64,000 nucleotides of DNA from an uncultured Caulobacterales bacterium (lineage in GTDB: Bacteria > Pseudomonadota > Alphaproteobacteria > Caulobacterales > Caulobacteraceae): NCBI GenBank assembly GCA_903884425.1, contig CAISEP010000002.1, positions 1-64,000 on the forward strand, given 5' to 3'. The translations under genes and the position numbers were made by a program. Below the pieces are notes generated by a model. The model had not been told where the DNA came from. It did no database searches and saw only the letters and a list, made by a program, of their open reading frames with translations. Of the stretch, positions 1-8,561 are shown in pieces; position 1 is the stretch's first letter; every line of letters starts with the position of its first letter.

Positions 1-1040
1 GCCGGAGGATCGTGACCGGGCTCCAGCTGCAGCGTCTCCAGCCGCATGTCCGAGGTCCCGGCCACCCGCGGAACGCCGCGTCCCGGCCGCAGGATCATGA
101 GGGCGACCAGCCCCATGGCCAGCACCAGCACCAGGAGGAGGCCCAGGCGCAGGACCCGCCGGCTCCCTCCCGCGGGATCAGGCAGAGGCCGAACGGCGTC
201 GGCCACCGCCGGGCCGTCCGGGTGGTCCGTCGTGGCCGCCACCGGGCCGTCGGCGGCGACTTCGTCCTCCTCCCAGCCGACGGCCACGGCCCGCGCATCG
301 GGGCCGGACCGGCTGACCCGGATCAGGGTGCGGCTCGCCCCCTCCAGCCGCAGGATCGACAGGCACCCGGTGGCGAAGGCCCCGGTGTCGATGCCGATCT
401 GCCAGCGACCGACGACGGGCCGCTGGAAGATCGAATGCCCGTGCACCACCGTCAGCCCGTGCCGCGGCATCTCGTCCGACAGGTCCCGCCGCCAGAGCAT
501 GTCGTCCGTCGTCTGACCGTCCAGCGAGGCCTCCGGATTGAGCCCCGCATGGACGAAGGCATAGCCGCCATAGACCACGAACAGCTGGGTCCGCCGCAGG
601 AACCGGATGTGATCCGACGGCACCACCCGGGTGATCAGGTCCCCCAGGTCCGCATCCGGATCCATGACGAACGACTCGCCGGAGCGGTGGTAATAGGAGT
701 TGAGGGTCTCCACCCCGCCGAATTCGAGCCAGCGGCGTGTCATCGCCTTGCCGTCGATCAGATCCAGCACTTCCTGCTCGTGATTGCCCCGCAGGAAGAC
801 GAAGCCCCGCCCCTCCTCGCTGTCGGCCAGCGCCGCCAGCCGGGCCAGCACGCCGCGGGAGTCCGGGCCCCGGTCGATATAGTCCCCCAGCAGGACCGCG
901 GCGAACGACTTGCCCGCGTCCCAGGCCTCCTGCCGGATGCGGAACAGGGCCGCCAGCGCCGGCTCCAGCAGGTCGAGGCGCCCATGGACATCCCCCACGG
1001 CGCAAACGACCGCACCCGGCGGCATCTGGGCAGCTGTCAT
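1..1040 (-). CDS. PPP-family metallophosphoesterase with C-terminal membrane anchor (3' end cut by window)
   Basis: Seen: an open frame runs off the left edge (346 codons present). It carries the PPP phosphatase motifs in order: GDVHGR at residues 16-21, GDYIDRG at 52-58 and GNHE at 85-88, then two later metal-ligand His segments (VHAG and VHGHS). After the catalytic domain comes an acidic, proline-rich stretch and one strongly hydrophobic segment at about residues 305-325, followed by a tail that leaves the window. Known: these motifs bind two metal ions in Ser/Thr protein phosphatases and ApaH-like nucleotide hydrolases. Inferred: a cytosolic phosphatase held to the membrane by its tail; protein versus dinucleotide substrate cannot be decided. 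The ATG at 1040 is chosen because the GDVHGR motif follows closely; an in-frame GTG lies 18 bases upstream. Confidence 0.85.
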   Translation of the reverse strand, partial: MTAAQMPPGAVVCAVGDVHGRLDLLEPALAALFRIRQEAWDAGKSFAAVLLGDYIDRGPDSRGVLARLAALADSEEGRGFVFLRGNHEQEVLDLIDGKAMTRRWLEFGGVETLNSYYHRSGESFVMDPDADLGDLITRVVPSDHIRFLRRTQLFVVYGGYAFVHAGLNPEASLDGQTTDDMLWRRDLSDEMPRHGLTVVHGHSIFQRPVVGRWQIGIDTGAFATGCLSILRLEGASRTLIRVSRSGPDARAVAVGWEEDEVAADGPVAATTDHPDGPAVADAVRPLPDPAGGSRRVLRLGLLLVLVLAMGLVALMILRPGRGVPRVAGTSDMRLETLQLEPGHDPP

Positions 1041-1395
1041 GTCGGCGGTGTCTGTCACGCTGGCGATGTCTGACCCTGGTCCCGAGGCCGAAGAGCGGCC
1101 CGCACCCGGTGCCGCGGCTCCGGTCCCGCGCTGTTAACCATATTTCCGGGCCAGCGGCCACCCTGCCGTCGTTTCCGCCCGGCGAACCGGCGGTTCCCGC
1201 CTGCCGGGGAGGCAGTCCTGCGCGGCCTCTGCCTCGTTTCCGCAGGCGCGGCGGCGGTCTCGCGGCTCCCGGGTGACGTGCGTCTCCCCAGTCTCCGGCC
1301 TATCGAAATTTTCTATCCATATTTCAAAATCAATCAATTTCCATTCTGACAGGCACGGGAGTACACCCCCCTCAGTCCCAACCCATGGAGCGCCC
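1041..1395. other. Intergenic region between phosphatase and ahpC, no gene seen
   Basis: This 355-base gap separates two divergent genes. I see no convincing coding frame. The half nearest ahpC (about 1300-1350) is markedly AT-rich against the surrounding high-GC DNA, as expected of a promoter, and contains the OxyR-like box listed separately. The left part is GC-rich with nothing recognisable except one TTAACCAT octamer at 1134-1141, which resembles a CtrA half-site but could occur by chance. Confidence 0.5.
1302..1338 (+). promoter_or_regulatory. Possible OxyR box upstream of ahpC
   Basis: Seen: four tetramers, ATCG, CTAT, TCAA and CAAT, each separated by exactly seven bases. Known: OxyR recognises ATAG-N7-CTAT-N7-ATAG-N7-CTAT. 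The site matches 11 of 16 positions with perfect spacing, one quarter being poor (TCAA). Its place 58 bases before the ahpC start fits activation of a peroxide-response operon. The AT-rich setting raises the chance of a fortuitous match. Confidence 0.35.
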
Positions 1396-1959
1396 ATGTC
1401 CCTGATCAACACCGAAATCAAACCCTTCAAGGCCCAGGCCTTCCACGCCGGCAAGTTCGTCGAGGTGTCCGATGCGGACCTCCGCGGCAAGTGGTCGGTG
1501 GTCTTCTTCTATCCGGCGGACTTCACCTTCGTGTGCCCGACGGAGCTCGAGGACCTGGCCGACAACTATGCCGAGTTCAAGAAGCTGGGCGTGGAGATCT
1601 ACAGCGTCTCCACCGACACCCACTTCGCCCACAAGGCCTGGCACGACACCTCCGACGCCGTGAAGAAGATCAACTACGTCATGGTGGGCGACCCGACCCT
1701 GACCATCAGCCGCAACTTCGACGTGCTGATCGAGGAAGCCGGCCTGGCCGACCGCGGCACCTTCGTCGTCGATCCCGACGGCCGCATCCAGATCGTCGAG
1801 ATCACCGCCGGCGGCGTGGGTCGCGATGCCCTGGAACTGCTGCGCAAGATCAAGGCGGCCCAGTACGTGGCGGCGCATCCGGGTGAAGTCTGCCCGGCCA
1901 AGTGGCAGGAAGGGGAAAAGACCCTCGCCCCGTCCCTCGACCTGGTCGGCAAGATCTAA
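1396..1959 (+). CDS. ahpC: Alkyl hydroperoxide reductase subunit C (2-Cys peroxiredoxin)
   Basis: Reduces hydrogen peroxide and organic hydroperoxides in the cytosol, recycled by AhpF. The 187-residue product is the same length as the E. coli enzyme. The peroxidatic Cys47 lies in FVCPTE and the resolving Cys166 in EVCPAKW near the C-terminus, so both redox residues are intact. The ATG at 1396 is chosen over upstream in-frame starts because GGAG sits five bases before it and the family N-terminus ([11 protein letters not shown]) begins there. It is the first gene of ahpC-ahpF, with a strong hairpin in the 100-base gap. An OxyR-like box lies upstream. Confidence 0.97.
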   Translation: MSLINTEIKPFKAQAFHAGKFVEVSDADLRGKWSVVFFYPADFTFVCPTELEDLADNYAEFKKLGVEIYSVSTDTHFAHKAWHDTSDAVKKINYVMVGDPTLTISRNFDVLIEEAGLADRGTFVVDPDGRIQIVEITAGGVGRDALELLRKIKAAQYVAAHPGEVCPAKWQEGEKTLAPSLDLVGKI

Positions 1960-1984
1960 GCGTCCGACCTGACTCCTAAGGCCC

Positions 1985-2018
1985 GGCGCCGCCGCTCCTC
2001 CCCCCTGGCGGCGGCGCC
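1985..2018 (+). terminator. Strong hairpin between ahpC and ahpF
   Basis: A perfect 11-base-pair stem (arms 1985-1995 and 2008-2018) with a 12-base pyrimidine-rich loop. No run of T follows, so a full intrinsic terminator is doubtful. A partial attenuator or a 3'-end stabiliser for the ahpC message is more likely, and would give more AhpC than AhpF. Confidence 0.5.
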
Positions 2019-2059
2019 AACCCGGCCCCTGTTTCCACCCCCCGCACGGAGATCCCCCC

Positions 2060-3643
2060 ATGCTCGACGCCAATCTCAAGGCCCAGCTGAAGAGCTACAT
2101 GGCCAACATCGTGTCGCCGGTGGAACTGGTGGCCACCCTGAGCGACGATGCGCGCTCGGCCGAGATGCGGGCCCTGCTCGACGACATCGTGGCCCAGAGC
2201 GACAAGGTCCGTCTGAACCTCGGCGGCACCGACGCCCGGGTTCCGTCCTTCGCCATCAACCGGGTGGACAGCCCGGTGGGCGTGCGCTTCGCCGGCCTGC
2301 CCATGGGGCATGAATTCACCTCCCTGGTGCTGGCCCTGCTGCAGGTGGGCGGCCACCCGCCCCGGGTCAGCCCGGAGCTGATCGCCCAGGTGGCGGCCCT
2401 CGAGGGCGACTATCATTTCGAGACCTATTTCTCCCAGTCCTGCCAGAACTGCCCGGACGTGGTGCAGGCCCTGAACGTGATGAGCGTGATCAATCCGCGC
2501 ATCCGCCACGTGGCCATCGACGGGGCCTTCTTCCAGGACGAGGTGACGAGCCGCGGCATCATGGCCGTGCCCACCGTGCTGCTGAACGGCGAGGTCTTCG
2601 GCCAGGGCCGGATGGACCTGGAGCAGATCCTGGCCAAGCTGGACACCGGGGCCGCCGACCGTGCCGCCGCCCGCCTCCAGACCGTGGCACCCTATGACAT
2701 GCTGATCGTCGGCGGCGGTCCGGCCGGGGCCGCGGCCGGGGTCTATGCCGCCCGCAAGGGCATCCGCACCGGCATCGCCGCGGAGCGCTTCGGCGGCCAG
2801 GTGCTGGACACCATGGGCATCGAGAACTTCATCTCCGTCTCCCACACCGAAGGCCCCAAGCTCGCCGCCGATCTCGAGCGGCAGGTGCGGGACAACGGGG
2901 TGGAGATCATCAACCTGCAGAAGGCCCGCAAGCTGATCCCGGCGGAGACCGTCGGCGGCCTGATCGGGGTCGAGCTGGAAAGCGGCGCGACCCTGAAGGC
3001 CCGCTCCGTGGTCCTGTCCCCCGGGGCCCGCTGGCGGCACATGAACGTGCCGGGCGAGGACGAGTACCGCAACCGCGGCGTGGCCTACTGCCCCCACTGC
3101 GACGGCCCCCTGTTCAAGGGCAAGCGCGTGGCGGTGATCGGCGGCGGCAACAGTGGCGTGGAGGCGGCCATCGACCTCGCCGGCATCGTGGCCCACGTGA
3201 CCCTGATCGAGTTCGACTCGAAGCTGCGGGCCGATGCGGTGCTGCAGACCAAGCTTGCCAGCCTGCCCAATGTGACGGTGCTGACCTCGGCCCAGACCAC
3301 CGAGGTGCTCGGGGATGGCAGCAAGGTCACCGGCCTGACCTGGCGCAACCGGGAGACCTCGGCGGTGGAGACCGTGGCCCTGGAAGGCATCTTCGTCCAG
3401 ATCGGCCTCGTCCCCAATACGGAGTGGCTGGTGGGCAGCGTGGCCCTGTCCCCCCGCGGGGAGATCGAGGTGGACGCCCGGGGCGAGACGTCCGTGCCCG
3501 GCGTGTTCGCCGCCGGTGACGCCACCACGACGCCGTTCAAGCAGATCATCATCGCCGCCGGTGAGGGGGCCCGCGCAGCCCTGTCGGCCTTCGACTACCT
3601 GATCCGGCTCGCGCCCGTGGAAAAGGCGGCGGAAGCCGCCTGA
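2060..3643 (+). CDS. ahpF: Alkyl hydroperoxide reductase subunit F (NAD(P)H, FAD)
   Basis: Flavoprotein that passes electrons from NADH to the AhpC disulfide. The 527-residue protein has the expected architecture: an N-terminal tandem thioredoxin-fold domain (about residues 1-200) with the CQNC redox pair, an FAD-binding GGGPAG motif after residue 210, the thioredoxin-reductase-type CPHC active site in YCPHCDGP, and a second Rossmann GGGNSG for the pyridine nucleotide. A GGAG ribosome site lies eight bases before the ATG. It is the second gene of the ahpCF operon and converges on modA with only 12 bases between the stops. Confidence 0.96.
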   Translation: MLDANLKAQLKSYMANIVSPVELVATLSDDARSAEMRALLDDIVAQSDKVRLNLGGTDARVPSFAINRVDSPVGVRFAGLPMGHEFTSLVLALLQVGGHPPRVSPELIAQVAALEGDYHFETYFSQSCQNCPDVVQALNVMSVINPRIRHVAIDGAFFQDEVTSRGIMAVPTVLLNGEVFGQGRMDLEQILAKLDTGAADRAAARLQTVAPYDMLIVGGGPAGAAAGVYAARKGIRTGIAAERFGGQVLDTMGIENFISVSHTEGPKLAADLERQVRDNGVEIINLQKARKLIPAETVGGLIGVELESGATLKARSVVLSPGARWRHMNVPGEDEYRNRGVAYCPHCDGPLFKGKRVAVIGGGNSGVEAAIDLAGIVAHVTLIEFDSKLRADAVLQTKLASLPNVTVLTSAQTTEVLGDGSKVTGLTWRNRETSAVETVALEGIFVQIGLVPNTEWLVGSVALSPRGEIEVDARGETSVPGVFAAGDATTTPFKQIIIAAGEGARAALSAFDYLIRLAPVEKAAEAA

Positions 3644-3658
3644 TCCGACTACGGATCA
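3641..3658. terminator. Small palindrome spanning the ahpF and modA stop codons
   Basis: A perfect 7-base-pair stem, TGATCCG and CGGATCA, with a 4-base loop. The left arm begins with the ahpF stop and the right arm ends with the modA stop. It could act as a weak bidirectional terminator; there is no T-tract on either side. Confidence 0.35.
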
Positions 3659-4423
3659 TCTGATCCCGTAGCCGTAGCGCGCGATGATGGCCCGGGCGGC
3701 CGGTCCCTGCAGGAAGCCGAGGAACCGCGCCGCCGACGGGTTGGCCTTGCCTGCCGCCGTGACCACGGCATCCTGCTCGATCGGTGAATAATCCGTCTGC
3801 GGAGGGGTCCAGCGGGAGCCGCCGGGGACGTCGCTGACCTGGGACAGGGCGACGAAGCCCAGCTCCGCCGCCCCGGTGCTGACGAAGGTGTAGGCCTGGC
3901 CGATGGACTCGCCCTTCACCAGCCGCAGGGCCAGGGAGTCATACACCCCGCGGTGCTTCAGCACCTCCACCGCCGCCTGGCCGTAGGGGGCGACCGCGGG
4001 ATCGGCGATCGCCAGGTGGGCGAAGGCCCCGCGGGCCAGCACCGCGCCCCGGTCGTCCACCAGACCCGGACGGGGGGAGTAGAGCACCAGCCGGCCGAAG
4101 GCATAGGCCACCGGCGCGCCCGGAGCCGCACGGCCCTCTGCCACCAGCCGCCGGGGCCGGTCCGCATCGGCGGACAGGAACACCTCGAAGGGCGCGCCCT
4201 GGACGATCTGCTGGTAGATCTGGCCGGTGGCACCGACACTCAGCACCACATGGTCGCCGGTGGCCCGTTCGAAGGCCGTGGCGATCTCCCGCGCCGGGGC
4301 GGTGAAATTGGCGGCGACGGCCACCGAGACGTCCCGCGCACACGCCGCCGACGCCCCGGCGAGGACCATGCCGACCGCGACCGCGAACGTCCCGCCCACC
4401 GCGCCGATACCCCTGCCCGTCAC
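3656..4423 (-). CDS. modA: Periplasmic molybdate-type ABC substrate-binding protein
   Basis: Binds molybdate (or tungstate) in the periplasm for an ABC importer. The 255-residue product opens with a signal peptide ending near ACA-RDVSVAVAANF, the usual start of mature ModA, followed by family elements such as SVGATGQIYQQI, APFEVFLSAD and the late GSRWTPP region. The GTG at 4423 is chosen because a G-rich ribosome site precedes it and the signal peptide starts there. No modB or modC is adjacent. Its divergent neighbours are a cytochrome b and a molybdopterin enzyme, suggesting that ion supply is linked to use. Specificity for molybdate rather than another oxyanion is from family resemblance. 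Confidence 0.85.
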   Translation of the reverse strand: MTGRGIGAVGGTFAVAVGMVLAGASAACARDVSVAVAANFTAPAREIATAFERATGDHVVLSVGATGQIYQQIVQGAPFEVFLSADADRPRRLVAEGRAAPGAPVAYAFGRLVLYSPRPGLVDDRGAVLARGAFAHLAIADPAVAPYGQAAVEVLKHRGVYDSLALRLVKGESIGQAYTFVSTGAAELGFVALSQVSDVPGGSRWTPPQTDYSPIEQDAVVTAAGKANPSAARFLGFLQGPAARAIIARYGYGIR

Positions 4424-4535
4424 GCCGTAGCCCCCCTCGACCGCCGTCCGATCTGCAGCAGAGGTACATATCGAGCCCCCCCGGCGCAACACCCGCGGCG
4501 GGCAGAAACTGCGGGCCCGCGACATGATTGCGGCT

Positions 4536-4560
4536 GTAACCTTTCCCGGCTCTGTGCGTA
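4536..4560 (+). promoter_or_regulatory. ECF-sigma-type promoter of the cytochrome b/molybdoenzyme operon
   Basis: GTAACC (4536-4541), 15 bases, then CGTA (4557-4560), about 67 bases before the cytochrome start. The same -35 and -10 words occur upstream of the ECF sigma operon and of the DUF1223 gene in this window, there with 16-base spacing. One base shorter spacing lowers certainty. Confidence 0.5.
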
Positions 4561-4627
4561 TGCTTGGGGTACGGGCCGGGCGCGCGTCCGCCGCCCGCCC
4601 ACCGATTCGAACGCCAGGGGGACACGC

Positions 4628-5500
4628 ATGGCAGTCGCAGACGTCGCATCCGCAGGGGCGGAGGAGGTTCCGGACCGGATCTACCGGCATTCCGGCCTCA
4701 CCCGGGCGACCCACTGGATCAATGCGATCACCCTGTTCGTCCTGCTGCTGTCCGGCCTGAACATCTTCATGGCCGAGCCCGGCCTGTTCATCGGCCAGTA
4801 TGCGGACTTCGACCATCCGGCGGTCCGCATCTTCGCCGCCCATGCCGCGGACGGTCACCTGGTGGGCGTCACTCAGATCGGGAATTCGCAGATCACCACC
4901 ACGGGCTTTCTCGGCGTTTCCAACAATGCCACGGGCCATCCCGTCGCCAGGACCTGGCCGACCTGGATGACCCTGCCCAGCTATCGCGACCTGGCGACGG
5001 CGAGGCGGTGGCACTTCTTCTTCGCCTGGGTGCTGGTGATCAACGGGGCGGCCTATCTGGCCTGGAACACCTATGTCCGCCACATCCAGAAGGACCTTTG
5101 GCTGACCCGGCAGGACATTGCCGAGATCCCGCAGTCGGTGGTCGACCACGCCCTGCTGCGCCACCCCACGGGCCTGGCCGCCACCCGGTACAATGTGCTG
5201 CAGAAGCTGGCCTATCTGGCCGTGATCCTGGTGCTGGTGCCGGGCATGGTGCTGACCGGCCTGACCATGAGCCCGGGCATGGACGCGGCCCTGCCGATCC
5301 TGCCTTGGGCCTTCGGTGGTCGCCAGACGGCGCGGACCCTGCACTTCGTCTTCGCCTGGAGCCTCGTCCTGTTCTTCATCGTCCACATGGTGGAGATGGT
5401 GCTGGCGGGACCGATCAACGAGATCACCTCCATCGTCACCGGCTGGTACCGGGTGCCGAAGGCCCATTCCGCCCCCCATTCCGACAAGGGAGCCGTCTGA
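4628..5500 (+). CDS. Cytochrome b/b561-type membrane subunit for the adjacent molybdoenzyme
   Basis: A 290-residue integral membrane protein with about four hydrophobic helices (near residues 30-47, 130-150, 195-220 and 235-262) and conserved His in the helices (THWINAI, WHFFFAW, LHFVFAW), as in diheme cytochrome b subunits of the Ni/Fe-hydrogenase/formate-dehydrogenase type. A long loop separates helices one and two. Inferred role: electron exchange between the quinone pool and the exported molybdopterin enzyme whose start overlaps this gene's stop by one base (TGATG). A G-rich ribosome site precedes the ATG. An ECF-type promoter lies upstream. Confidence 0.82.
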   Translation: MAVADVASAGAEEVPDRIYRHSGLTRATHWINAITLFVLLLSGLNIFMAEPGLFIGQYADFDHPAVRIFAAHAADGHLVGVTQIGNSQITTTGFLGVSNNATGHPVARTWPTWMTLPSYRDLATARRWHFFFAWVLVINGAAYLAWNTYVRHIQKDLWLTRQDIAEIPQSVVDHALLRHPTGLAATRYNVLQKLAYLAVILVLVPGMVLTGLTMSPGMDAALPILPWAFGGRQTARTLHFVFAWSLVLFFIVHMVEMVLAGPINEITSIVTGWYRVPKAHSAPHSDKGAV

Positions 5501-6303
5501 TGTCGGACACCCCGATCCTCGCCCAGATCCGCTCGGCCGCCCTGGCCCGCCGCAACTGGCTGAAGGCCGGCCTGGCCAGCCTGGGGGGCCTGTGGCTCGC
5601 CGGCTGTGACCAGCTGTCCAACAACACCGCGGCGCTCAAGGTGCTGGAAAGCGCAGAGGGCCTGACCCGCCGGGCCCAGCGCCTGGTCCTGACCCCCGGC
5701 CAGCTGGCGCCGGAGTTCAAGGCCAGCGACATCTCCCCCAACTTCAAGGCCAATGGCTCCGTCGATCCCCAGGACGCGGCCTATCGCGCCCATGTGGCCA
5801 ACGGCTTCGTCGACTGGCGGCTGTCCATCGAGGGGCTGGTGCAGCACCCGATGAAGCTGAGCCTGGCCGACCTCAAGGCCCGCAAGTCGCGCACCCAGAT
5901 CACCCGGCACGACTGCGTCGAGGGGTGGAGCTGCATCGGCCAGTGGACCGGCGCGCCCCTGGCCGACCTGATCCGCGAGGCCGGGCTGAAGCCGGAGGCT
6001 AAGTTCCTGGTGTTCCACTGCATGGACACCATGGGCGGCGGCGGCGAGGACAACCGCTACTATGAGAGCATTGCGCTCGCGGACGCCTTCCACCCCCAGA
6101 CCCTGCTGGCCTACGAGATGAACGGCGCGCCCCTGGCGGTTCCGCACGGGGCCCCGGTGCGCCTGCGGGTGGAGCGGCACCTGGGCTACAAGCAGGCCAA
6201 GTATCTGGAGCGGATCGAGGCCGTGGCCTCCCTCGACGGCCTGCACGGGGGCAAGGGCGGCTACTGGCCCGACCGGGGCTATGAGTGGTACGCGGGGATC
6301 TGA
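5500..6303 (+). CDS. Tat-exported, lipidated molybdopterin-dependent oxidoreductase (sulfite-oxidase fold)
   Basis: The 267-residue protein begins with a twin-arginine signal (ARRNWLKAG, residues 14-22) that runs into a lipobox ending LAGC, so it is probably a Tat-exported lipoprotein. The core is the sulfite oxidase/YedY (MsrP) fold; the Cys in RHDCVEGWSC corresponds to the molybdenum-ligating Cys of that family. No Cys-rich iron-sulfur motif is seen. Known relatives include MsrP, which repairs methionine sulfoxide, and SorA-type sulfite dehydrogenases. The substrate here is open. Its partner cytochrome b is not MsrQ-like in length, arguing against a simple MsrPQ label. Likely co-transcribed under the ECF-type promoter. 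Confidence 0.85.
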   Translation: MSDTPILAQIRSAALARRNWLKAGLASLGGLWLAGCDQLSNNTAALKVLESAEGLTRRAQRLVLTPGQLAPEFKASDISPNFKANGSVDPQDAAYRAHVANGFVDWRLSIEGLVQHPMKLSLADLKARKSRTQITRHDCVEGWSCIGQWTGAPLADLIREAGLKPEAKFLVFHCMDTMGGGGEDNRYYESIALADAFHPQTLLAYEMNGAPLAVPHGAPVRLRVERHLGYKQAKYLERIEAVASLDGLHGGKGGYWPDRGYEWYAGI

Positions 6304-6327
6304 CCCGACCCCCGCGTCTGCCGGTTC

Positions 6328-7110
6328 CTACTGCATGAACCAGCCGTGGCTGACGACGATGGACTGACCGGTGAGGGCATTGGTGGGGAAGCCCGCCAGG
6401 AATACCGCCGTGCGGGCCACGTCGTCGGTGGTGGTGAACTCCCCGTCCACCGTGTCCTTCAGCATCACCTTCTTCACCACGTCCGCCTCGCTGATCCCCA
6501 GCGCCGCGGCCTGTTCGGGAATCTGCTTCTCCACCAGGGGCGTGCGCACGAAGCCCGGGCAGATGACGTTGGAGCGCACCCCGTGGGCCGCGCCCTCCTT
6601 GGCCACCACCTTGGCCAGCCCGATCAGCCCGTGCTTGGCGGTGACATAGGGGGCCTTCAGCACCGAGGCCTCCTTGGAGTGGACGGAGCCCATGTAGATG
6701 ATGCTGCCGCCCCGGCCCTGGGCATACATGTGCTTCAGGCAGGCCCGGGTGGTGAGGAAGGCCCCGTCCAGATGGATGGCGAGCAGGGTCTTCCAGTCGG
6801 CGAACCTGAAGCTCTCCAGAGGATCGACGATCTGCACGCCCGCGTTGGACACCAGGATGTCCACGCCACCGAACTTCGCCACCACCGCCTCGACCCCGGC
6901 ATCGACCTGGGCCTCGTCGGTGACGTTCATGGCCACCCCCATGGCGCTTTGGCCGGTGGGGTCGAAGGCCGCGGCCGTGGCAGTGGCCGCCTCGATGTTC
7001 AGGTCGGCGATGGCCACCTTCGCCCCCTGTTCGAGGAAGGCGCGGGCCATGTCCTTGCCGATGCCGCTGGCGGCCCCGGTGATGATGGCAACCTTGTCCT
7101 GCAGGCTCAT
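6328..7110 (-). CDS. bdhA: 3-hydroxybutyrate dehydrogenase (short-chain dehydrogenase)
   Basis: Converts (R)-3-hydroxybutyrate to acetoacetate with NAD in polyhydroxybutyrate turnover. The 260-residue product has the SDR cofactor motif TGAASGIG near the start, NAG at about residue 90, and the catalytic Ser and YxxxK (YVTAKHG). Family-typical stretches GSVHSKEAS and [19 protein letters not shown] are seen. The ATG at 7110 is chosen because AAAGGA stands six bases before it. A GTG at 7125 would overlap the patatin stop but lacks a ribosome site. It follows the patatin gene on the same strand, a pairing often seen in alphaproteobacteria. Confidence 0.93.
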   Translation of the reverse strand: MSLQDKVAIITGAASGIGKDMARAFLEQGAKVAIADLNIEAATATAAAFDPTGQSAMGVAMNVTDEAQVDAGVEAVVAKFGGVDILVSNAGVQIVDPLESFRFADWKTLLAIHLDGAFLTTRACLKHMYAQGRGGSIIYMGSVHSKEASVLKAPYVTAKHGLIGLAKVVAKEGAAHGVRSNVICPGFVRTPLVEKQIPEQAAALGISEADVVKKVMLKDTVDGEFTTTDDVARTAVFLAGFPTNALTGQSIVVSHGWFMQ

Positions 7111-7121
7111 GCTGGATCCTT

Positions 7122-8378
7122 TCACGTGAGGGAGTCGAGGGGGAGTGGGGTCGAGCGGCCGTGGCCGGCGGCACTGGTGAAGTCGAAGGTCTGCACGGCA
7201 AAGGCCCGGGCGGGGGGCGTCAGCACCTCCGGATGGGCCAGGGTCCGTTCCGCGTCCCGGCGTCCGGCCTGCCAGTGCTCCTCCATGGTGGTGCGGGAGA
7301 ACTCGTAGTCCTTGGACTGCCCCTCATAGGTGGCGGACTGGTAGATCAGCTGGACGATGTTGTAGACGGCGGGATCGGAGGCCCGGGCCAGCAGCCGCGC
7401 CTCGGGCGTGTTGCGCAGCTCCTCCGGCATCTTGTCCAGCAGGGCATTGAAGCTCGCCCGCAGGGTCTGCATGCGGCGAAAGGCATCCGTCGCCGCCCGG
7501 GTGCGGCTGGAGAACTGGATCTCCTTCATCCGCACGGCCACCTCCGCCAGGTCCTGCGGGGCCTCGCCCCTCGCGCTCCACAGATCCACCTGGAAGACCA
7601 GGGTGTCGAGCTCTGTCCGGGCGTTCAGCACCCAGTCGAGGGGGGTGTTGGAGACCAGTCCCCCGTCCCAGTAGGGCTCGCCGTCGATCTCCACCGCCTC
7701 GAAGGCGGGGGGAAGGGCCCCGCTGGCCATCACGTGCTCCGGCCGGATCGTCGTGGTGCGGTTGTCGAAATAGGTGAAGTTGCCGGTCCGCACGTTCACC
7801 GCCCCGACGCTGAACCGTGGTTCCCCGTGATTGATCCGGTCGAAGTCCACCAGACGCTCCAGGGTCCGGCGAAGCTCCGCGGTCTCGTACCAGCTGGTGG
7901 CACCGGCGGTTCCGGGCGGGCGCAGGACCGGCGGGGGCGTGCGCGGCGTGAAGAAGCCCGGCGCGCCGCGCAGCATGACTTCCCCCGCGGCGAACTGGTT
8001 CAACAGGCCGCGCATCCACGCACCCCCGGGCAGGGTCCCCGGCCACCCGTCGCCCACGAGGCCCGACCACGGGGTCTCGTGGCCGCTGCTCACCTGTTCC
8101 CAGAAGGCCCGCAGCCGGGCCACGCGGTCTTCGGGCCGGTTGCCGGCGATGAGGGCGGAATTGATCGCGCCGATGGAGATGCCGGCCACCCAGTCCGGGG
8201 CGATCCCGGCCGCGGCCAGCGCCTCGTAGACCCCGGCCTGATAGGCCCCCAGCGCCCCGCCGCCCTGGAGGACGAGCACCGTGCTCTGAAAGCCGCCCGA
8301 AGTCCGGGGCCGGGTTCGGGGCTCGGGCCGGGTCGAGGCCCTGGCGGGCGAAGGTGTCACGGACGATTTGCGAGGCAT
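7122..8378 (-). CDS. Patatin-like phospholipase
   Basis: A 418-residue protein with the patatin Ser-Asp dyad: oxyanion-hole GGGALGAYQ, nucleophile elbow GISIG, and catalytic Asp in [11 protein letters not shown]. The N-terminal 30 residues are basic and Pro-rich and no signal peptide is seen, so it is probably cytosolic or peripheral. It has the longer DUF3734-like C-terminal region of the class found beside bdhA. Inferred role: lipid or acyl-ester hydrolysis possibly connected with storage-polymer metabolism. The start at 8378 (MPRKSSV) is preferred over 8444, which would add a 22-residue tail with no homology features. Upstream of bdhA, 11 bases apart. Confidence 0.85.
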   Translation of the reverse strand: MPRKSSVTPSPARASTRPEPRTRPRTSGGFQSTVLVLQGGGALGAYQAGVYEALAAAGIAPDWVAGISIGAINSALIAGNRPEDRVARLRAFWEQVSSGHETPWSGLVGDGWPGTLPGGAWMRGLLNQFAAGEVMLRGAPGFFTPRTPPPVLRPPGTAGATSWYETAELRRTLERLVDFDRINHGEPRFSVGAVNVRTGNFTYFDNRTTTIRPEHVMASGALPPAFEAVEIDGEPYWDGGLVSNTPLDWVLNARTELDTLVFQVDLWSARGEAPQDLAEVAVRMKEIQFSSRTRAATDAFRRMQTLRASFNALLDKMPEELRNTPEARLLARASDPAVYNIVQLIYQSATYEGQSKDYEFSRTTMEEHWQAGRRDAERTLAHPEVLTPPARAFAVQTFDFTSAAGHGRSTPLPLDSLT

Positions 8379-8561
8379 GGCCGCGTCCCGGATCCTCGAG
8401 CAGCCGACGCTGCCCCGTGCCGGTATCTCACGTCCCTGCTGCATTGCAACATGGATGTGGCCGACGCAGGGGTGGCATCTGCCCGCAGAGGTAGGTAGTC
8501 AGGGCCCCAAGTGCCCGGTCCCTCGGGCCCGCCCCGCCTTCCGCCTGCCCCGGAGCCCCCC

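Noticed and set aside
12-1161. Long overlapping frames on the plus strand and in the other minus frame over the phosphatase gene
   Set aside because: Their products are Arg/Pro/Gly-rich with no motif, typical shadows in high-GC DNA, while the third minus frame has intact PPP motifs and simply lacks a stop inside the window.
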